Positions 33,256 to 43,207 of a stretch of 64,000 nucleotides of DNA are shown here, one piece after another; position 1 is the first letter of the stretch, and each line of letters opens with the position of its first letter. The DNA comes from Paenibacillus dokdonensis (GTDB lineage Bacteria; Bacillota; Bacilli; Paenibacillales; Paenibacillaceae), in assembly GCF_004916975.1 (NCBI RefSeq), contig NZ_STGQ01000001.1, forward strand, positions 3,465,674-3,529,673. Reading direction: 5' to 3'. The position numbers were made by a program, and so were the translations under genes. Under the pieces are notes generated by a model. That model was not told the DNA's origin. It searched no databases and worked only from the letters and a program-made list of their open reading frames with translations.

Positions 33256-35133
33256 TCAACGAAACAAGGGGGACAATTGGCGGCCCGATTTGGCCCAAAC
33301 ATGCTCGATGAGCTGGGCGCTCATTTCATAAAGCATGAATGGAGTCATCAGATAGATGCCGTTAAAGTGGTCCATCGCTACATCCAGGAGTTCCTTGGCG
33401 ATCTGAACCCCCATGGCTCTGCCCTCTTCCCCTTCAAGCCCGGCCATCCGGCCGCGGACATCTTCCGAGAGCTGAATGCCCGGAACCTCGTTGTGTAAAT
33501 ACTCTGCATTTCTTCCGCTCGCCAGCGGCATAATCCCCATAAATATAGGAGTCTCCAGGTGGCTCGTCGCTTCTTTGACGGCGCGGATCAGCTCGGGATC
33601 ATACACAGGCTGGGTCATGATGTAATCCGCTCCCGCAGCTATTTTCCGTTCCAGACGCGCTACGGCTTTATGCAGATGTTTGCCGTGGGGATTAAAAGCT
33701 GCGCCTACCACGAATTTTGCTTTTTGTTTCAATGGCTTACCTGAAAAGGAAATGCCTTCGTTAAGCTGTTTGATCATACGGATTACTTCAAAGGATGTCA
33801 GATCATATACCGAGCTTGAGCCTGGCAAATCCCCAAATCGCGCAGGATCACCAGTTACAGCCAGCACATGATCAATGCCCAGCGCATCAAATCCCATCAT
33901 ATGTGACTGCGTGCCGATTAGATTGCGATCCCGGCAGGCCATATGCACGAGCGGTCTCAAACCCGTTTGTGCCTGGACCAAATGCCCGAGTGCCATATTG
34001 CTCATCCGCGTAACCGCAAGGGAATTGTCAGCAAGCGTAAGCGCATCCGCACCGGCTTGCTTCAATCTTTCAGCACCCTGCATAAACTTGGCGATATCCA
34101 GATCGCGGGGAGGATCAAGTTCCACGATCACGGTATGACGCTGTTTGGCTAGATCTACCAGGTTAAGCTCTATTTTCTCCTCATTCTCTTCCTGCGGCAG
34201 ATGCTCATGGATAACAAGAGGCGCCGTTTGTTCAGGAATGGGCTCATACGCAAAAACTGGCGGTGTGTAGCCTTCAAGCGCTCCGGCAATGGCCGCAATA
34301 TGCGCCGGTGTGGTGCCGCAGCAGCCGCCAATGATATGCGCCCCCAGATCAGCAAATTTTACAGCCATTTGACCAAAATACTCCGGGCCTGCTCCATATT
34401 GATATTCCCCGTCTACGTAGTCGGCAACACCCGCATTCGGATAGACCGACATCGGAGCCGGCAGATGGCCGTCAAGCGTCTTCATTGCGCCCATGATACC
34501 GTTTGGACCGGTGCGGCAGTTAAAGCCGATTACATCGGCCCCTTCCTGCTGCATGATCCGGAAGGCTTCCGGCATCGTGTATCCATCGAGAGTTCTGGCC
34601 ACATCCTCTACCGCGAACTGACAGATGACAGGTGCAGCAGTTAAACGCCGTGCGATGGACAAAGCCAGCGCAAGCTCTTCAACATCATAAAAGGTTTCGA
34701 GCAGAATTCCGTCTACACCCTCACTTAATAGCACTTGAAGCTGCTGTTCAAAATACTTTTTCAGTTCTCCGGTGGATACATTCGTCCGCTTCCCGCCCCG
34801 GATCGAGCCCACAGCTCCGACCACATAGCCCTGTTCTCCGGCGGCTTCACGGGCGATGCGTACGCCTGCACGGTTAATTTCATTAACCTTGGATTCCAAT
34901 CCGTACTTGGACAGTTTGTCAAAGTTAGCAGAAAAAGTATTCGTCTCAAGTACCTGTGCGCCTGCTTCCATGTAGCGCCGATGAACATCCCGAATGACAA
35001 CCGGTGAGGTCAAATTTAACTCTTCATACGAAATCCCTACGGGAAAACCCATTTGATATAAGAAAGTGCCCATCGCTCCATCCCCGACAAGCACTTGAGT
35101 ATCCAATGCCTTGCGCAAATCCGGCTTCATCAT
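33256..35133 (-). CDS. yitJ: Bifunctional homocysteine S-methyltransferase / methylenetetrahydrofolate reductase (YitJ type)
   Basis: The N-terminal half (1-290) is a zinc-dependent homocysteine methyltransferase: GDGAMGTFLYQMG, the zinc Cys in GFNCRTGP and the Cys pair in GGCCGTTP. The C-terminal half (about 315-610) is a flavin MTHFR barrel (VELDPPRDLDI, LGIDHVLAVTGDPARFGD). 625 residues. It works in methionine synthesis from methylene-THF. Bacillus yitJ has a SAM riboswitch; none was recognised in the 180 bases upstream here. It is inserted between the Ca-ATPase and yicC, which are adjacent in Bacillus. Confidence 0.93.
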   Translation of the reverse strand: MMKPDLRKALDTQVLVGDGAMGTFLYQMGFPVGISYEELNLTSPVVIRDVHRRYMEAGAQVLETNTFSANFDKLSKYGLESKVNEINRAGVRIAREAAGEQGYVVGAVGSIRGGKRTNVSTGELKKYFEQQLQVLLSEGVDGILLETFYDVEELALALSIARRLTAAPVICQFAVEDVARTLDGYTMPEAFRIMQQEGADVIGFNCRTGPNGIMGAMKTLDGHLPAPMSVYPNAGVADYVDGEYQYGAGPEYFGQMAVKFADLGAHIIGGCCGTTPAHIAAIAGALEGYTPPVFAYEPIPEQTAPLVIHEHLPQEENEEKIELNLVDLAKQRHTVIVELDPPRDLDIAKFMQGAERLKQAGADALTLADNSLAVTRMSNMALGHLVQAQTGLRPLVHMACRDRNLIGTQSHMMGFDALGIDHVLAVTGDPARFGDLPGSSSVYDLTSFEVIRMIKQLNEGISFSGKPLKQKAKFVVGAAFNPHGKHLHKAVARLERKIAAGADYIMTQPVYDPELIRAVKEATSHLETPIFMGIMPLASGRNAEYLHNEVPGIQLSEDVRGRMAGLEGEEGRAMGVQIAKELLDVAMDHFNGIYLMTPFMLYEMSAQLIEHVWAKSGRQLSPLFR

Positions 35134-35244
35134 AATTCCCCCAACCTGACCGTAGTTTCATACTAATGTATCACAAAACCTTATATATTCCCACAAGTTA
35201 GGATGGAATTAACGGAATTTTAAAAATAGCATCCCAAAGGGCAG

Positions 35245-35287
35245 AAAAAAGCCTACCAACCCATGCCCGCAGGCAGATTAGCAAGCT
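35245..35287 (-). terminator. Intrinsic terminator after dapF
   Basis: Minus strand AAGCTTGCTAATCT pairs, with several G-U pairs, to the segment ending GGTTGGTAGGCTT, then six T. It separates dapF from the methyltransferase gene. Confidence 0.8.
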
Positions 35288-35316
35288 TCTTTTGATCAAA
35301 TACCATCGGCCCAGGT

Positions 35317-36165
35317 TTATGCTGTTACCTTCCCTGTGTATACAAAAGCCGCTGGACCTGTCATGTACACCCGGTTATCCTGTTCATTCCATTTAATAAA
35401 GAGACTGCCGCCCTTCAGGCGAATTTCCGCCTCACGGTCTGTCTTGCCGTTCAGTACCGAAGATACCAGTGTTGCACACGCTCCGGTACCACAAGCCAGC
35501 GTCGGGCCTGCTCCGCGTTCCCAGACGCGCATGTCGACGGTTTGGCGGTTAAGAACCGTAGCAAACTCCACGTTTACTTTTTTCGGAAACAGAGGATGTA
35601 CTTCAAGCTTGGGCCCCCATGTGTTCAGATCGAAGTTTACCGCATCATCCACATAGATCACGCAGTGCGGGTTGCCCATAGATACCGCTGTGAATTGGAA
35701 TGAAGATCCATCAGACTCAAGCGGAACATTCACAACGGGTGTGGAATGGATCATCGTCGGAATTTTGAGCCCCTCAAGCACAGGCTCGCCCATATCAACG
35801 GTTACCTTAACCGCCTTTGCATGATCTGTGTGAATGGAAACCTTCTGCACGCCTGCCCCCAAAGTTTCGATCGTAATTTGCTCCCTCTGCACATAACCGT
35901 GATCATACACGTATTTGGCTACGCAGCGGATTGCATTGCCGCACTGCTCTGCTTCACTTCCGTCAGAATTAATAATTCTCATCCGGTAGTCCGCCTGTTC
36001 GGAAGGCAGGATATACACCAGCCCGTCTGCTCCGATGCCAAAATAACGGTCGCACCATTTGACGGCAAGCTCTGCCGCATCTTCAGGAAGAACCTGCTCA
36101 CCATATATCACAATAAAGTCATTACCCAGACCATGCATTTTTGTAAATTCCATCGGTTTTGCCAC
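35317..36165 (-). CDS. dapF: Diaminopimelate epimerase
   Basis: Makes meso-diaminopimelate for lysine and peptidoglycan. PLP-independent, using two Cys: SEAEQCGNAIRC and LACGTGACATL both carry the active Cys. KMHGLGNDF at the N-terminus is diagnostic. 282 residues. It follows the Ca-ATPase gene on the same strand by 64 bases. Confidence 0.97.
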   Translation of the reverse strand: MAKPMEFTKMHGLGNDFIVIYGEQVLPEDAAELAVKWCDRYFGIGADGLVYILPSEQADYRMRIINSDGSEAEQCGNAIRCVAKYVYDHGYVQREQITIETLGAGVQKVSIHTDHAKAVKVTVDMGEPVLEGLKIPTMIHSTPVVNVPLESDGSSFQFTAVSMGNPHCVIYVDDAVNFDLNTWGPKLEVHPLFPKKVNVEFATVLNRQTVDMRVWERGAGPTLACGTGACATLVSSVLNGKTDREAEIRLKGGSLFIKWNEQDNRVYMTGPAAFVYTGKVTA

Positions 36166-36229
36166 TCCTTCGTTCGGCTTGTTTACTGCTCACTAGCATA
36201 TCGTAAGGAGTGGCGAAGTTGTATTAACT

Positions 36230-39028
36230 TTATGCTGAAAATTTTGTACTTTTCATCACGAAGCGCCCACCGCCGCCTTTGCGCTTTTGGCGTCTGCCGC
36301 CCCACACACTGCCAGCACCCATCAGGAAGGTAGGAATACCAGCCGCGACGATCGAAATCGCCCATTCGCGGAAGCCAAGCGGCACAGTCTTGAAAATCGG
36401 CTGCAGCGCTTCAATATACATCACGCCAAGCATCAATACGACGGAGGATAATACCGCGAGAACCAGGTATTTGTTTTGCAGCGGATTGCGGTGGAAAATG
36501 GAGCGCGAGCTTCTGCAATCAAATACATGGATAAGCTGGGCCAGTACCAAAGTAGCAAATGCGACGGACTGCGCTTTAGCAATCTGGCCTGCATTGCCCG
36601 GGTCGGTCTTAAGCGTAAGCCAGAAGGCTCCGAGCGTGCATAATCCGATTAAAAAGCCGCGGCTGATTATTTTCCAGCCAAGCCTGCGGGCAAAAATATT
36701 CTCTCTCGCCCCCCGCGGCTTATGTTCCATTAAGTCCTTCTCAGGCTGATCCACACCCAGCGCCATAGCCGGCAAACCATCGGTAACCAGGTTCACCCAC
36801 AGGATCTGGATCGGAAGCAGCGGAAGCGGAAGCGCCAGCATCATCGCGAAAAACATCGTTAAAATTTCGCCCACGTTTGATGCGAGCAGATAACGGATAA
36901 ATTTGCGTATATTCTCGTAGATGTTCCGGCCTTCCTCGATTGCGGCAACGATAGTGGAGAAATTATCATCGCTGAGCACCAGCGAGGAAGCTTCCTTGGT
37001 CACATCCGTGCCGGTAATACCCATGGCAATTCCGATATCGGCAGCTTTGATGGCAGGCGCATCATTGACACCATCCCCCGTCATTGCTACCACATGCCCT
37101 TTCCGCTGGAGAGATTTGACGATACGCAGCTTATGCTCGGGGGATACGCGGGAGTACACAAAAATATTATCCACTTTAGAATCCAGCTCGTCATCATCAA
37201 TACGGCCCAGATCCTGCCCGGACATCGCCAGTCCTCCGCGCGGTATAATACCCAGCTGATGGGCAATTGCCTCGGCTGTTGTCCCGTGGTCCCCTGTGAT
37301 CATGACGGTTTTGATTCCGGCACGGCGGCAGGTACTTATCGCATCACGCACCTCACGCCGCGGCGGGTCGATCATCCCTGCGAGGCCGACGAACACGAGC
37401 TGGCTTTCAGCTTCTTTTTCATTGCTCAAGGAATCATGCGACCGGATATCCCGGTAAGCCGTCCCGAGCACGCGCAAAGCAGCGGAAGCCATCTGTTCGT
37501 TGGCTGCAAGCACCTTTTGCTTCAACGTGGTTGTAAACGGCACCACGTTCCCTTCCCATAAAATATATGTGCATTGATTCAGCAGAACATCCGGTGCACC
37601 TTTTGTACACAGTAGCTTGCCGCCTTGATGGCTGACCACGACGGACATCAGCTTGCGCTCGGAATCAAAAGGAAACTCCTGATCCCGTTTGTACAGTCCT
37701 GCCATGGATTCCGACGTCATCCCCATCTTGGAGGACAATGTAACCAGTGCTCCCTCGGTCGGATCACCCTTTAACCCCCAAACGGGGCCAACCGTTTCTT
37801 CCTTTCCCTTCCGCTTACCTTTCGGTTCTGCTTGCTGCATCTCATAAATTTCGGCATTGTTACACAGTGCACCGATCTGCAAAAGTCGGCGCAATCCCTG
37901 ATCGTTTCGGATATCAATGGACTTGCCCTTTTCCAGGACCTGACCGGTTGGCGCATAGCCGTCTCCAGTCACTTCCATATCGCGGCCGCCGATCCACAGC
38001 CTGGTAACCGTCATTTTATTTTGGGTCAGAGTGCCTGTCTTGTCAGAGCAAATGACTGATGCGCAGCCAAGCGTTTCTACTGAAGGAAGCTTTCGGACAA
38101 TGGCTTTCCGCTTGATCATGCGCTGTACACCTAAGGCCAATGCTACAGTAACGATTGCCGGCAGCCCTTCAGGTATGGCTGCTACCGCAAGGCTGACACC
38201 CGCAAGGAACATGCCTACCGCTGGCTGTCCGTGCAAAATCCCCGCTGCGACAACCATGACGGTCAGGCCGAGGGAGAGAATGATCAAAAGCTTGCCAAGC
38301 TGCTCCAAGCGGTGCTGGAGAGGGGTCTGCTGTGTATCCGTATTTTGGATAAGATCGGCAATCTTGCCCATTTCCGTATTCATGCCGGTCCGGATGACAA
38401 TGGCTTTAGCGGTGCCCCGGGTCATCATCGTGCCCATGAAGCCAAGGTTTTTCTGATCTCCAAGCGGCACTTCGGATTCGGTAATTGCCTGGCTGTGTTT
38501 GCCTACAGGTACCGATTCACCCGTCAGTGCCGATTCCTCAATGTAGCAGCTGCTCGTCTCCAGCCAGCGTATATCCGCAGGAATGCGGTCGCCGCTCTCC
38601 AGCATGACAATGTCGCCGGGGACCAGCATTTTAGCCGGGATTGAGACCGTTTTTCCATCCCTCAGCACCTTAGCTGACGGAGCTGACAGCTGCTTCAGTG
38701 CACGCAGGGATCGCTCAGCCCGGAATTCCTGAACAAATCCCAGTATTCCATTCAGCAGGATGATTGCGATAATTGTAATGGCATCCAGATATTCACCCAG
38801 CAGGCCGGACACCAGTGTGGCCCCCATCAGCACCAGAACCATAAAATCCTTGAACTGGTTCAAAAACAGCGCGAATAGAGAGATCTTTTTACCTTCAGAC
38901 AACTCATTGCTTCCATGCTGCTTTCTTCGTTCGTCAGCCTGTTCTTCCGTAAGGCCATGCTGCGGCTCTACGCTCAGAACCTGCTGCAGATCCTCGGCAT
39001 TCATCTGATGCCATGCTTTTTGTTCCAT
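36230..39028 (-). CDS. yloB: P-type Ca2+-transporting ATPase (YloB/SERCA-like)
   Basis: Pumps Ca2+ out of the cell. Seen in order: cation-ATPase N-domain, ALTGESVPV actuator loop, [13 protein letters not shown] with the phosphorylated Asp, [20 protein letters not shown] hinge, and ten membrane segments; [14 protein letters not shown] in M4 matches the Ca2+ site of P2A pumps. 932 residues, with a basic C-terminal tail ([11 protein letters not shown]). It is divergent from rqcH, the same pairing as Bacillus yloA-yloB. Confidence 0.93.
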   Translation of the reverse strand: MEQKAWHQMNAEDLQQVLSVEPQHGLTEEQADERRKQHGSNELSEGKKISLFALFLNQFKDFMVLVLMGATLVSGLLGEYLDAITIIAIILLNGILGFVQEFRAERSLRALKQLSAPSAKVLRDGKTVSIPAKMLVPGDIVMLESGDRIPADIRWLETSSCYIEESALTGESVPVGKHSQAITESEVPLGDQKNLGFMGTMMTRGTAKAIVIRTGMNTEMGKIADLIQNTDTQQTPLQHRLEQLGKLLIILSLGLTVMVVAAGILHGQPAVGMFLAGVSLAVAAIPEGLPAIVTVALALGVQRMIKRKAIVRKLPSVETLGCASVICSDKTGTLTQNKMTVTRLWIGGRDMEVTGDGYAPTGQVLEKGKSIDIRNDQGLRRLLQIGALCNNAEIYEMQQAEPKGKRKGKEETVGPVWGLKGDPTEGALVTLSSKMGMTSESMAGLYKRDQEFPFDSERKLMSVVVSHQGGKLLCTKGAPDVLLNQCTYILWEGNVVPFTTTLKQKVLAANEQMASAALRVLGTAYRDIRSHDSLSNEKEAESQLVFVGLAGMIDPPRREVRDAISTCRRAGIKTVMITGDHGTTAEAIAHQLGIIPRGGLAMSGQDLGRIDDDELDSKVDNIFVYSRVSPEHKLRIVKSLQRKGHVVAMTGDGVNDAPAIKAADIGIAMGITGTDVTKEASSLVLSDDNFSTIVAAIEEGRNIYENIRKFIRYLLASNVGEILTMFFAMMLALPLPLLPIQILWVNLVTDGLPAMALGVDQPEKDLMEHKPRGARENIFARRLGWKIISRGFLIGLCTLGAFWLTLKTDPGNAGQIAKAQSVAFATLVLAQLIHVFDCRSSRSIFHRNPLQNKYLVLAVLSSVVLMLGVMYIEALQPIFKTVPLGFREWAISIVAAGIPTFLMGAGSVWGGRRQKRKGGGGRFVMKSTKFSA

Positions 39029-39250
39029 GCTTCCCTTTCCCTCCCGCTCTTTGTGCTGCTGCCGAAGATACCGACAGCTTTTCCACCTGTTCTAACGTAA
39101 ATGTATTCGGACAGGACCTGAAATATCACAGAAGGCGCCTCTTAAGTTTTTGGGCAAACTATGGCATCATAGAGAAGACTGGTTTTTGACCATGAGCATT
39201 TTGCTAGGATCCACTTAAATTCTGTAATAAAAGATGGGAGATATATAACA

Positions 39251-41014
39251 ATGGCATTGGACGGAATCGTAACTAGGGCGATCGTGCATGAGCTCGAAGC
39301 CTACCGGGGAGCCCGGATTAGCAAAATATACCAACCGAACGACCATGATATTCTGTTTCACCTGCGCACACGCGAGGGCAACGTCAAACTGCTGCTGTCG
39401 GCCAACCCGACCTATCCACGCGTTCACTTTACGGACCGGAGCTTCTTGAACCCACAGGAGGCGCCGATGTTCTGTATGCTGATGCGCAAGCACTGCGAAA
39501 GCGGAATTATCGAGGAAATCAGCCAGGTGGGGATGGAGAGAATCATTCATCTGACAGTGCGCCAGCGCGATGAACTCGGGGATGTTTCCACCAAAAAAAT
39601 TATCATTGAGCTGATGGGACGCCATAGTAATATTATTTTGACCGACCCTTCAAGCGGAACCATCCTGGACGGAATTCACCATGTCACGCCAAGCATCAGC
39701 AGCTACCGGATCGTTATGCCCGGCTTTGCCTATACCGAGCCGCCGCAGCAGCATAAGCAAAATCCGCTCACGGCTGACCGCAAGGAATTTTTTGCCAAAT
39801 GCTCAGGAATCGAGGAGCCTATTCCCTGGATCGTCGACACCTATAGCGGGATTAGCCCGCTCATCGCACAGGAAATGATTCATCGCTCCGGCACACCCAA
39901 TATTTATGATCTTCAAGCGAGTGAGGATGAAGTGTATCAGCGCTGCTCCGCTTTATGGGATGCTTTCAACTCGGTTATGGAGCCCGTCCAGAAAAACGAA
40001 TATACTCCGGTTACGGGAGCAAACGCCAAAGGCAAGATGCTCTTTTCTGCGGTAAACCTGACTCTGTTAAAAAACGAAGTTAAGCACTACGAATCCATGA
40101 GCGCATGCATGGAGGATTATTACGGGGAGAAGGCAGAGCGTGACACGGTTAAGCAAAAGGTCAGTGACCTCCTTCGTTTCCTGCAAAACGAACGCTCCAA
40201 AAATATTAAGAAGCTAGATCATCTGCATGAGGATCTGGCCGAGGCTGGCGATGCAGACCAGTACCGTATCTACGGAGAACTGCTCTTCGCTTCGCTCCAT
40301 ATGATTCAAAAAGGCGACAAAGCCGCGGTGCTTGTCAACTTTTATGATGAAGACCAAAAACCGGTTACCATTCCGCTGGATCCGCTGCTAATGCCTTCGG
40401 ACAATGCGCAGCGTTATTTCAAAAAATACAATAAATATAAAAACAGCCTGGTGGTCATCAAAGAGCAGCTGGAGAAGACGCAGGAAGAAATCCGTTACAT
40501 GGATGAACTGCTGCAGCAGCTGTCCTACGCTTCCATGAGCGATATTGCCGAAATCCGCGAGGAGCTGATCCAGCAAGGATATCTTCGTGACCGCAGTAAA
40601 AAGGTAAAGAAAAAGAAGAAGAACGACCGCCCGACACTGCATGTTTTCACGTCATCGGAAGGGATTGAAATATTTGTTGGCAAAAACAACTTGCAAAACG
40701 AGTATTTAACCAATCGATTGGCAAGCTCAAATGATACCTGGCTGCATACGAAGGACATTCCCGGCTCGCATGTTGTAATACGCAGCACCGATTTTGGAGA
40801 TCAAACATTAGAGGAAGCGGCGCTGCTTGCGGCCTACTACAGCCAGGCTAAAGAATCCAGCAGCGTTCCCGTGGACTACACCCTCATCCGCCATGTCCAT
40901 AAACCAAGCGGAGCCAAACCAGGCTTCGTTATCTATGATCATCAGAAAACATTGGTTATCACGCCTGACAATGAGCGGATCAAAGGTCTTCCGAATACCC
41001 TGAAACAAAATTAA
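39251..41014 (+). CDS. rqcH: Ribosome quality control factor RqcH (NFACT, formerly FbpA-like)
   Basis: Binds stalled 50S-peptidyl-tRNA and adds C-terminal Ala tails that mark the product for degradation. NFACT-N domain at the start (MALDGIVTRAIVHEL), a coiled-coil middle, a Lys-rich patch near 450 (KKVKKKKKNDRP), and NFACT-R with DTWLHTKDIPGSHVVIR. 587 residues. GGGAG lies upstream of the ATG. It was long described as a fibronectin-binding protein. Confidence 0.95.
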   Translation: MALDGIVTRAIVHELEAYRGARISKIYQPNDHDILFHLRTREGNVKLLLSANPTYPRVHFTDRSFLNPQEAPMFCMLMRKHCESGIIEEISQVGMERIIHLTVRQRDELGDVSTKKIIIELMGRHSNIILTDPSSGTILDGIHHVTPSISSYRIVMPGFAYTEPPQQHKQNPLTADRKEFFAKCSGIEEPIPWIVDTYSGISPLIAQEMIHRSGTPNIYDLQASEDEVYQRCSALWDAFNSVMEPVQKNEYTPVTGANAKGKMLFSAVNLTLLKNEVKHYESMSACMEDYYGEKAERDTVKQKVSDLLRFLQNERSKNIKKLDHLHEDLAEAGDADQYRIYGELLFASLHMIQKGDKAAVLVNFYDEDQKPVTIPLDPLLMPSDNAQRYFKKYNKYKNSLVVIKEQLEKTQEEIRYMDELLQQLSYASMSDIAEIREELIQQGYLRDRSKKVKKKKKNDRPTLHVFTSSEGIEIFVGKNNLQNEYLTNRLASSNDTWLHTKDIPGSHVVIRSTDFGDQTLEEAALLAAYYSQAKESSSVPVDYTLIRHVHKPSGAKPGFVIYDHQKTLVITPDNERIKGLPNTLKQN

Positions 41015-41025
41015 CTCCCGCCAAT

Positions 41026-41064
41026 AAAAAAACCACTGGAGAATATTTCTCCAGTGGTTTTTTT
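41026..41064. terminator. Bidirectional terminator between rqcH and the PHP gene
   Basis: AAAAAAACCACTGGAGAA and TTCTCCAGTGGTTTTTTT: an 18-bp perfect stem with a 3-base loop. Confidence 0.95.
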
Positions 41065-41095
41065 ACATGCTTATCCGGCTTTGGGCACGATCCAA

Positions 41096-41956
41096 TCAAT
41101 TGCCCGTAGAGCCCCGCTTCAACTGTTCCAGTACCGAAACAGGAACCCAGCGGCTGCCGATATCACCATGAAATATTACACCCTGTCTTGCCCCGTGATA
41201 ATCGGAGCCAGCTGTAACAATCAGTGCATATTCATCAGCCATAGCCTGATAGCGTTCCTCCTCAGCCTTTCCATGGTCGGAATGAAAGACTTCAATGCCT
41301 GCGGGCTTGGCCTGCTCCAGAATTTCCCTCACCAGATCATCATCGCCGTATATTCCCGGATGAGCCAGCACCGGAGTTCCTCCAGCCTCGCGGATCCACT
41401 CGATTGCTTCCAGGGGGGAAATCCTCGGTACTGAAACATATGCAGGCGCATCCTCTCCCAGATAACGGTTGAATGCGTCTCTCATATCCTTGGCATACCC
41501 TTTGCTGACCAGAACATCCGCCATATGCGGACGGCCGACGCTCTCATCTGGACACAGCTCTCTTCCCAATCCGGATATAACCTCTTCCATGGTAATCTGG
41601 ACATCAAGCTCCTGCAGCTTTGCGATCATTTTTACATTCCGTTCTTCCCTGGTATTCCGCAAATCAGCCAGCCGTTTCAGAAACTTCTCATCCGAGCAGC
41701 TTACGTAATAACCAAGCACATGAATATCTTTCCCTCCTGCACGGGTGCTGATCTCCACTCCCGGTACTACGTTTATACCGCAGCGTTCCCCTTCTTCCAT
41801 CGCCTCGAGAACACCTGCGACGGTATCATGATCCGTGATCGCCACAGCCGATAATCCTTTTTCAAAAGCTCTCCGCACGTTATCCGCCGGACTCTGCATT
41901 CCGTCTGAAGCCCGGGTATGGGTATGCAGGTCGCATCTTCCTTCAGTCTGGTTCAT
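41096..41956 (-). CDS. PHP-domain phosphoesterase (RNase AM / nucleoside 3',5'-bisphosphate phosphatase family)
   Basis: A 286-residue metal-dependent hydrolase of the YciV/TrpH group. Metal ligands are seen in DLHTHTRASDG, ITDHDTV, PGVEIS, LAHPGIY, HSDHG and GSDYHG. Relatives remove nucleotides from 5' RNA ends or hydrolyse 3',5'-bisphosphates; which applies is not readable. The ATG at 41956 has AGGAGGG ten bases upstream; the open frame extends 30 codons further without support. Confidence 0.9.
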   Translation of the reverse strand: MNQTEGRCDLHTHTRASDGMQSPADNVRRAFEKGLSAVAITDHDTVAGVLEAMEEGERCGINVVPGVEISTRAGGKDIHVLGYYVSCSDEKFLKRLADLRNTREERNVKMIAKLQELDVQITMEEVISGLGRELCPDESVGRPHMADVLVSKGYAKDMRDAFNRYLGEDAPAYVSVPRISPLEAIEWIREAGGTPVLAHPGIYGDDDLVREILEQAKPAGIEVFHSDHGKAEEERYQAMADEYALIVTAGSDYHGARQGVIFHGDIGSRWVPVSVLEQLKRGSTGN

Positions 41957-42023
41957 TTTCTGATATCCCTCCTGATTCTCCTGTCTATGTCCATTTATTG
42001 TATATGATCCGAACAAGGCATAC

Positions 42024-42059
42024 AAAAAAAGCATGAAATCCATCATCGGATCCCATGCT
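42024..42059 (-). terminator. Intrinsic terminator after the hypothetical gene
   Basis: Minus strand AGCATG, GATCC, loop, GGAT, CATGCT, then seven T. Confidence 0.85.
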
Positions 42060-42083
42060 GCTAAAAGCTATTGGTTATGTATA

Positions 42084-42521
42084 CTATCTGCGTTTACGCG
42101 TGTTCTTAATCAAAGTCATTCTCCGGGAATGGCGCAGCCAGGAATAATAGGATTTCAAATCTCTCAGCTCGATGGTTTCGGACATTCGTCCCAAAAAAGT
42201 AACTACGATCATTTTATGCAGAGGATTGCCACTGATGTCATGCTCTCCCTCGATTTCAGTGAATTCAGCGACAACAACCAAATCCTCATCAATCAAGTAT
42301 ACGTCCTGTTCATTACGGTAATAAGGAAGCATCCGGTTTTGCTTCAGACATTCCCACATCCATGCTGCAATATCGTCAATCTGGCTATCCCCGCTCTGAA
42401 TACGGTCATTATATCTTGTCTTTGCATGATTGGTTATGACAATGTCTGCGACCCTCTTATCACCCAGAACAACATAGAATGGTTCATAAGTGCTCCATCT
42501 TTCCATTCCTTTGTCGCGCAT
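42084..42521 (-). CDS. Conserved-looking hypothetical protein with an HAxxRxxxR motif
   Basis: A 145-residue soluble protein I do not recognise with certainty. ITNHAKTRYNDRI followed by a helix, then VYLIDEDLVVVAEF and KMIVVTFLG strands, resembles the HA-x-x-R layout of DUF4258 and other RelE-like small proteins; this is a weak inference. The C-terminus is strongly basic (RHSRRMTLIKNTRKRR). GGAGAG lies upstream of the ATG at 42521. It stands alone between two terminators, with no antitoxin-like partner. A start at the internal Met6 is also possible. Confidence 0.6.
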   Translation of the reverse strand: MRDKGMERWSTYEPFYVVLGDKRVADIVITNHAKTRYNDRIQSGDSQIDDIAAWMWECLKQNRMLPYYRNEQDVYLIDEDLVVVAEFTEIEGEHDISGNPLHKMIVVTFLGRMSETIELRDLKSYYSWLRHSRRMTLIKNTRKRR

Positions 42522-42812
42522 GGAACATCACTCTCCACCATATAGGACTTTTTATCTAAGTATATTTACCTATTATATTACATCATCATCACATGTTAAA
42601 CAAGCAAAAATATCTTAAAATTAATAGGATTCAGAAACAGGTAATTCTATTAAAAAGCCTATTTAATAGACTATATGCATCATTCCTATTCATCTTTTCG
42701 TTTTCTTAAAATATAAATAATTGACCGAAAGAGCTCTCCAGTACATAGATCATTATTACTAAATGAATTCCATTGCGATTAAGGGATCATACAACCGAGA
42801 TTAATGATGCAC
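42522..42812. other. AT-rich intergenic stretch with no recognised feature
   Basis: About 290 bases, more AT-rich than the surroundings, between the hypothetical gene and the ylbG terminator. No ORF, hairpin or motif that I can support apart from the promoter region expected for the hypothetical gene. Confidence 0.5.
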
Positions 42813-42838
42813 AAAAAAAAGCAGCCCTAGGGCTGCTT
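42813..42838 (-). terminator. Intrinsic terminator after ylbG
   Basis: AGCAGCCCTAGGGCTGCT palindrome with eight T on the minus strand. Confidence 0.88.
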
Positions 42839-42903
42839 CTAGTAAAAATTATATAACGTTCGATGGGAGGCCACAATTGTGGCAGAAGGAACGGACCGCT
42901 TGG

Positions 42904-43167
42904 CTACATGCCATAATAACTTGTCTTATCGGGGATATCCTTTGTATATTCCGTTTTGATCTCATTGCGATAGGAGCGCTCAATTTTTCGCACATAGGAA
43001 AGTCTGCGAATATTCTTGGCAACCTCTTCAGCACGATCCGCATTGACGTACATCACCACATAATGCATACGTCTCGAAATATAATGAACAGTCCCGTACT
43101 TTTCAAGATTTCTGGCCGCTTTCACATCCGTAACCCAAATAATGTAACCTGTCCGTTCTGCAAACAT
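42904..43167 (-). CDS. ylbG: YlbG family protein (DUF2129)
   Basis: An 87-residue protein of unknown function found next to ylbF in Bacillus. RTGYIIWVTDVKAARNLEKYG, then HYISRRMHYVVMYVN and NIRRLSYVRKIERSYR, are typical. GAGGTGGG lies before the ATG at 43167; the frame opens five codons earlier. It follows ricF by 40 bases and ends near a strong terminator, so the two are co-transcribed. Confidence 0.9.
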   Translation of the reverse strand: MFAERTGYIIWVTDVKAARNLEKYGTVHYISRRMHYVVMYVNADRAEEVAKNIRRLSYVRKIERSYRNEIKTEYTKDIPDKTSYYGM

Positions 43168-43207
43168 CTTTTCCCACCTCACTTTATGTTCCCTGTCTCT
43201 TTGTCAA

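Noticed and set aside
32339..33331. 330-codon plus-strand frame antisense to yicC
   Set aside because: Shadow of a well-supported family gene; no ribosome site or motif.
35134..35244. SAM riboswitch upstream of the yitJ-type gene
   Set aside because: No S-box landmarks in the 110 bases after the dapF terminator; a covariance search would settle it.
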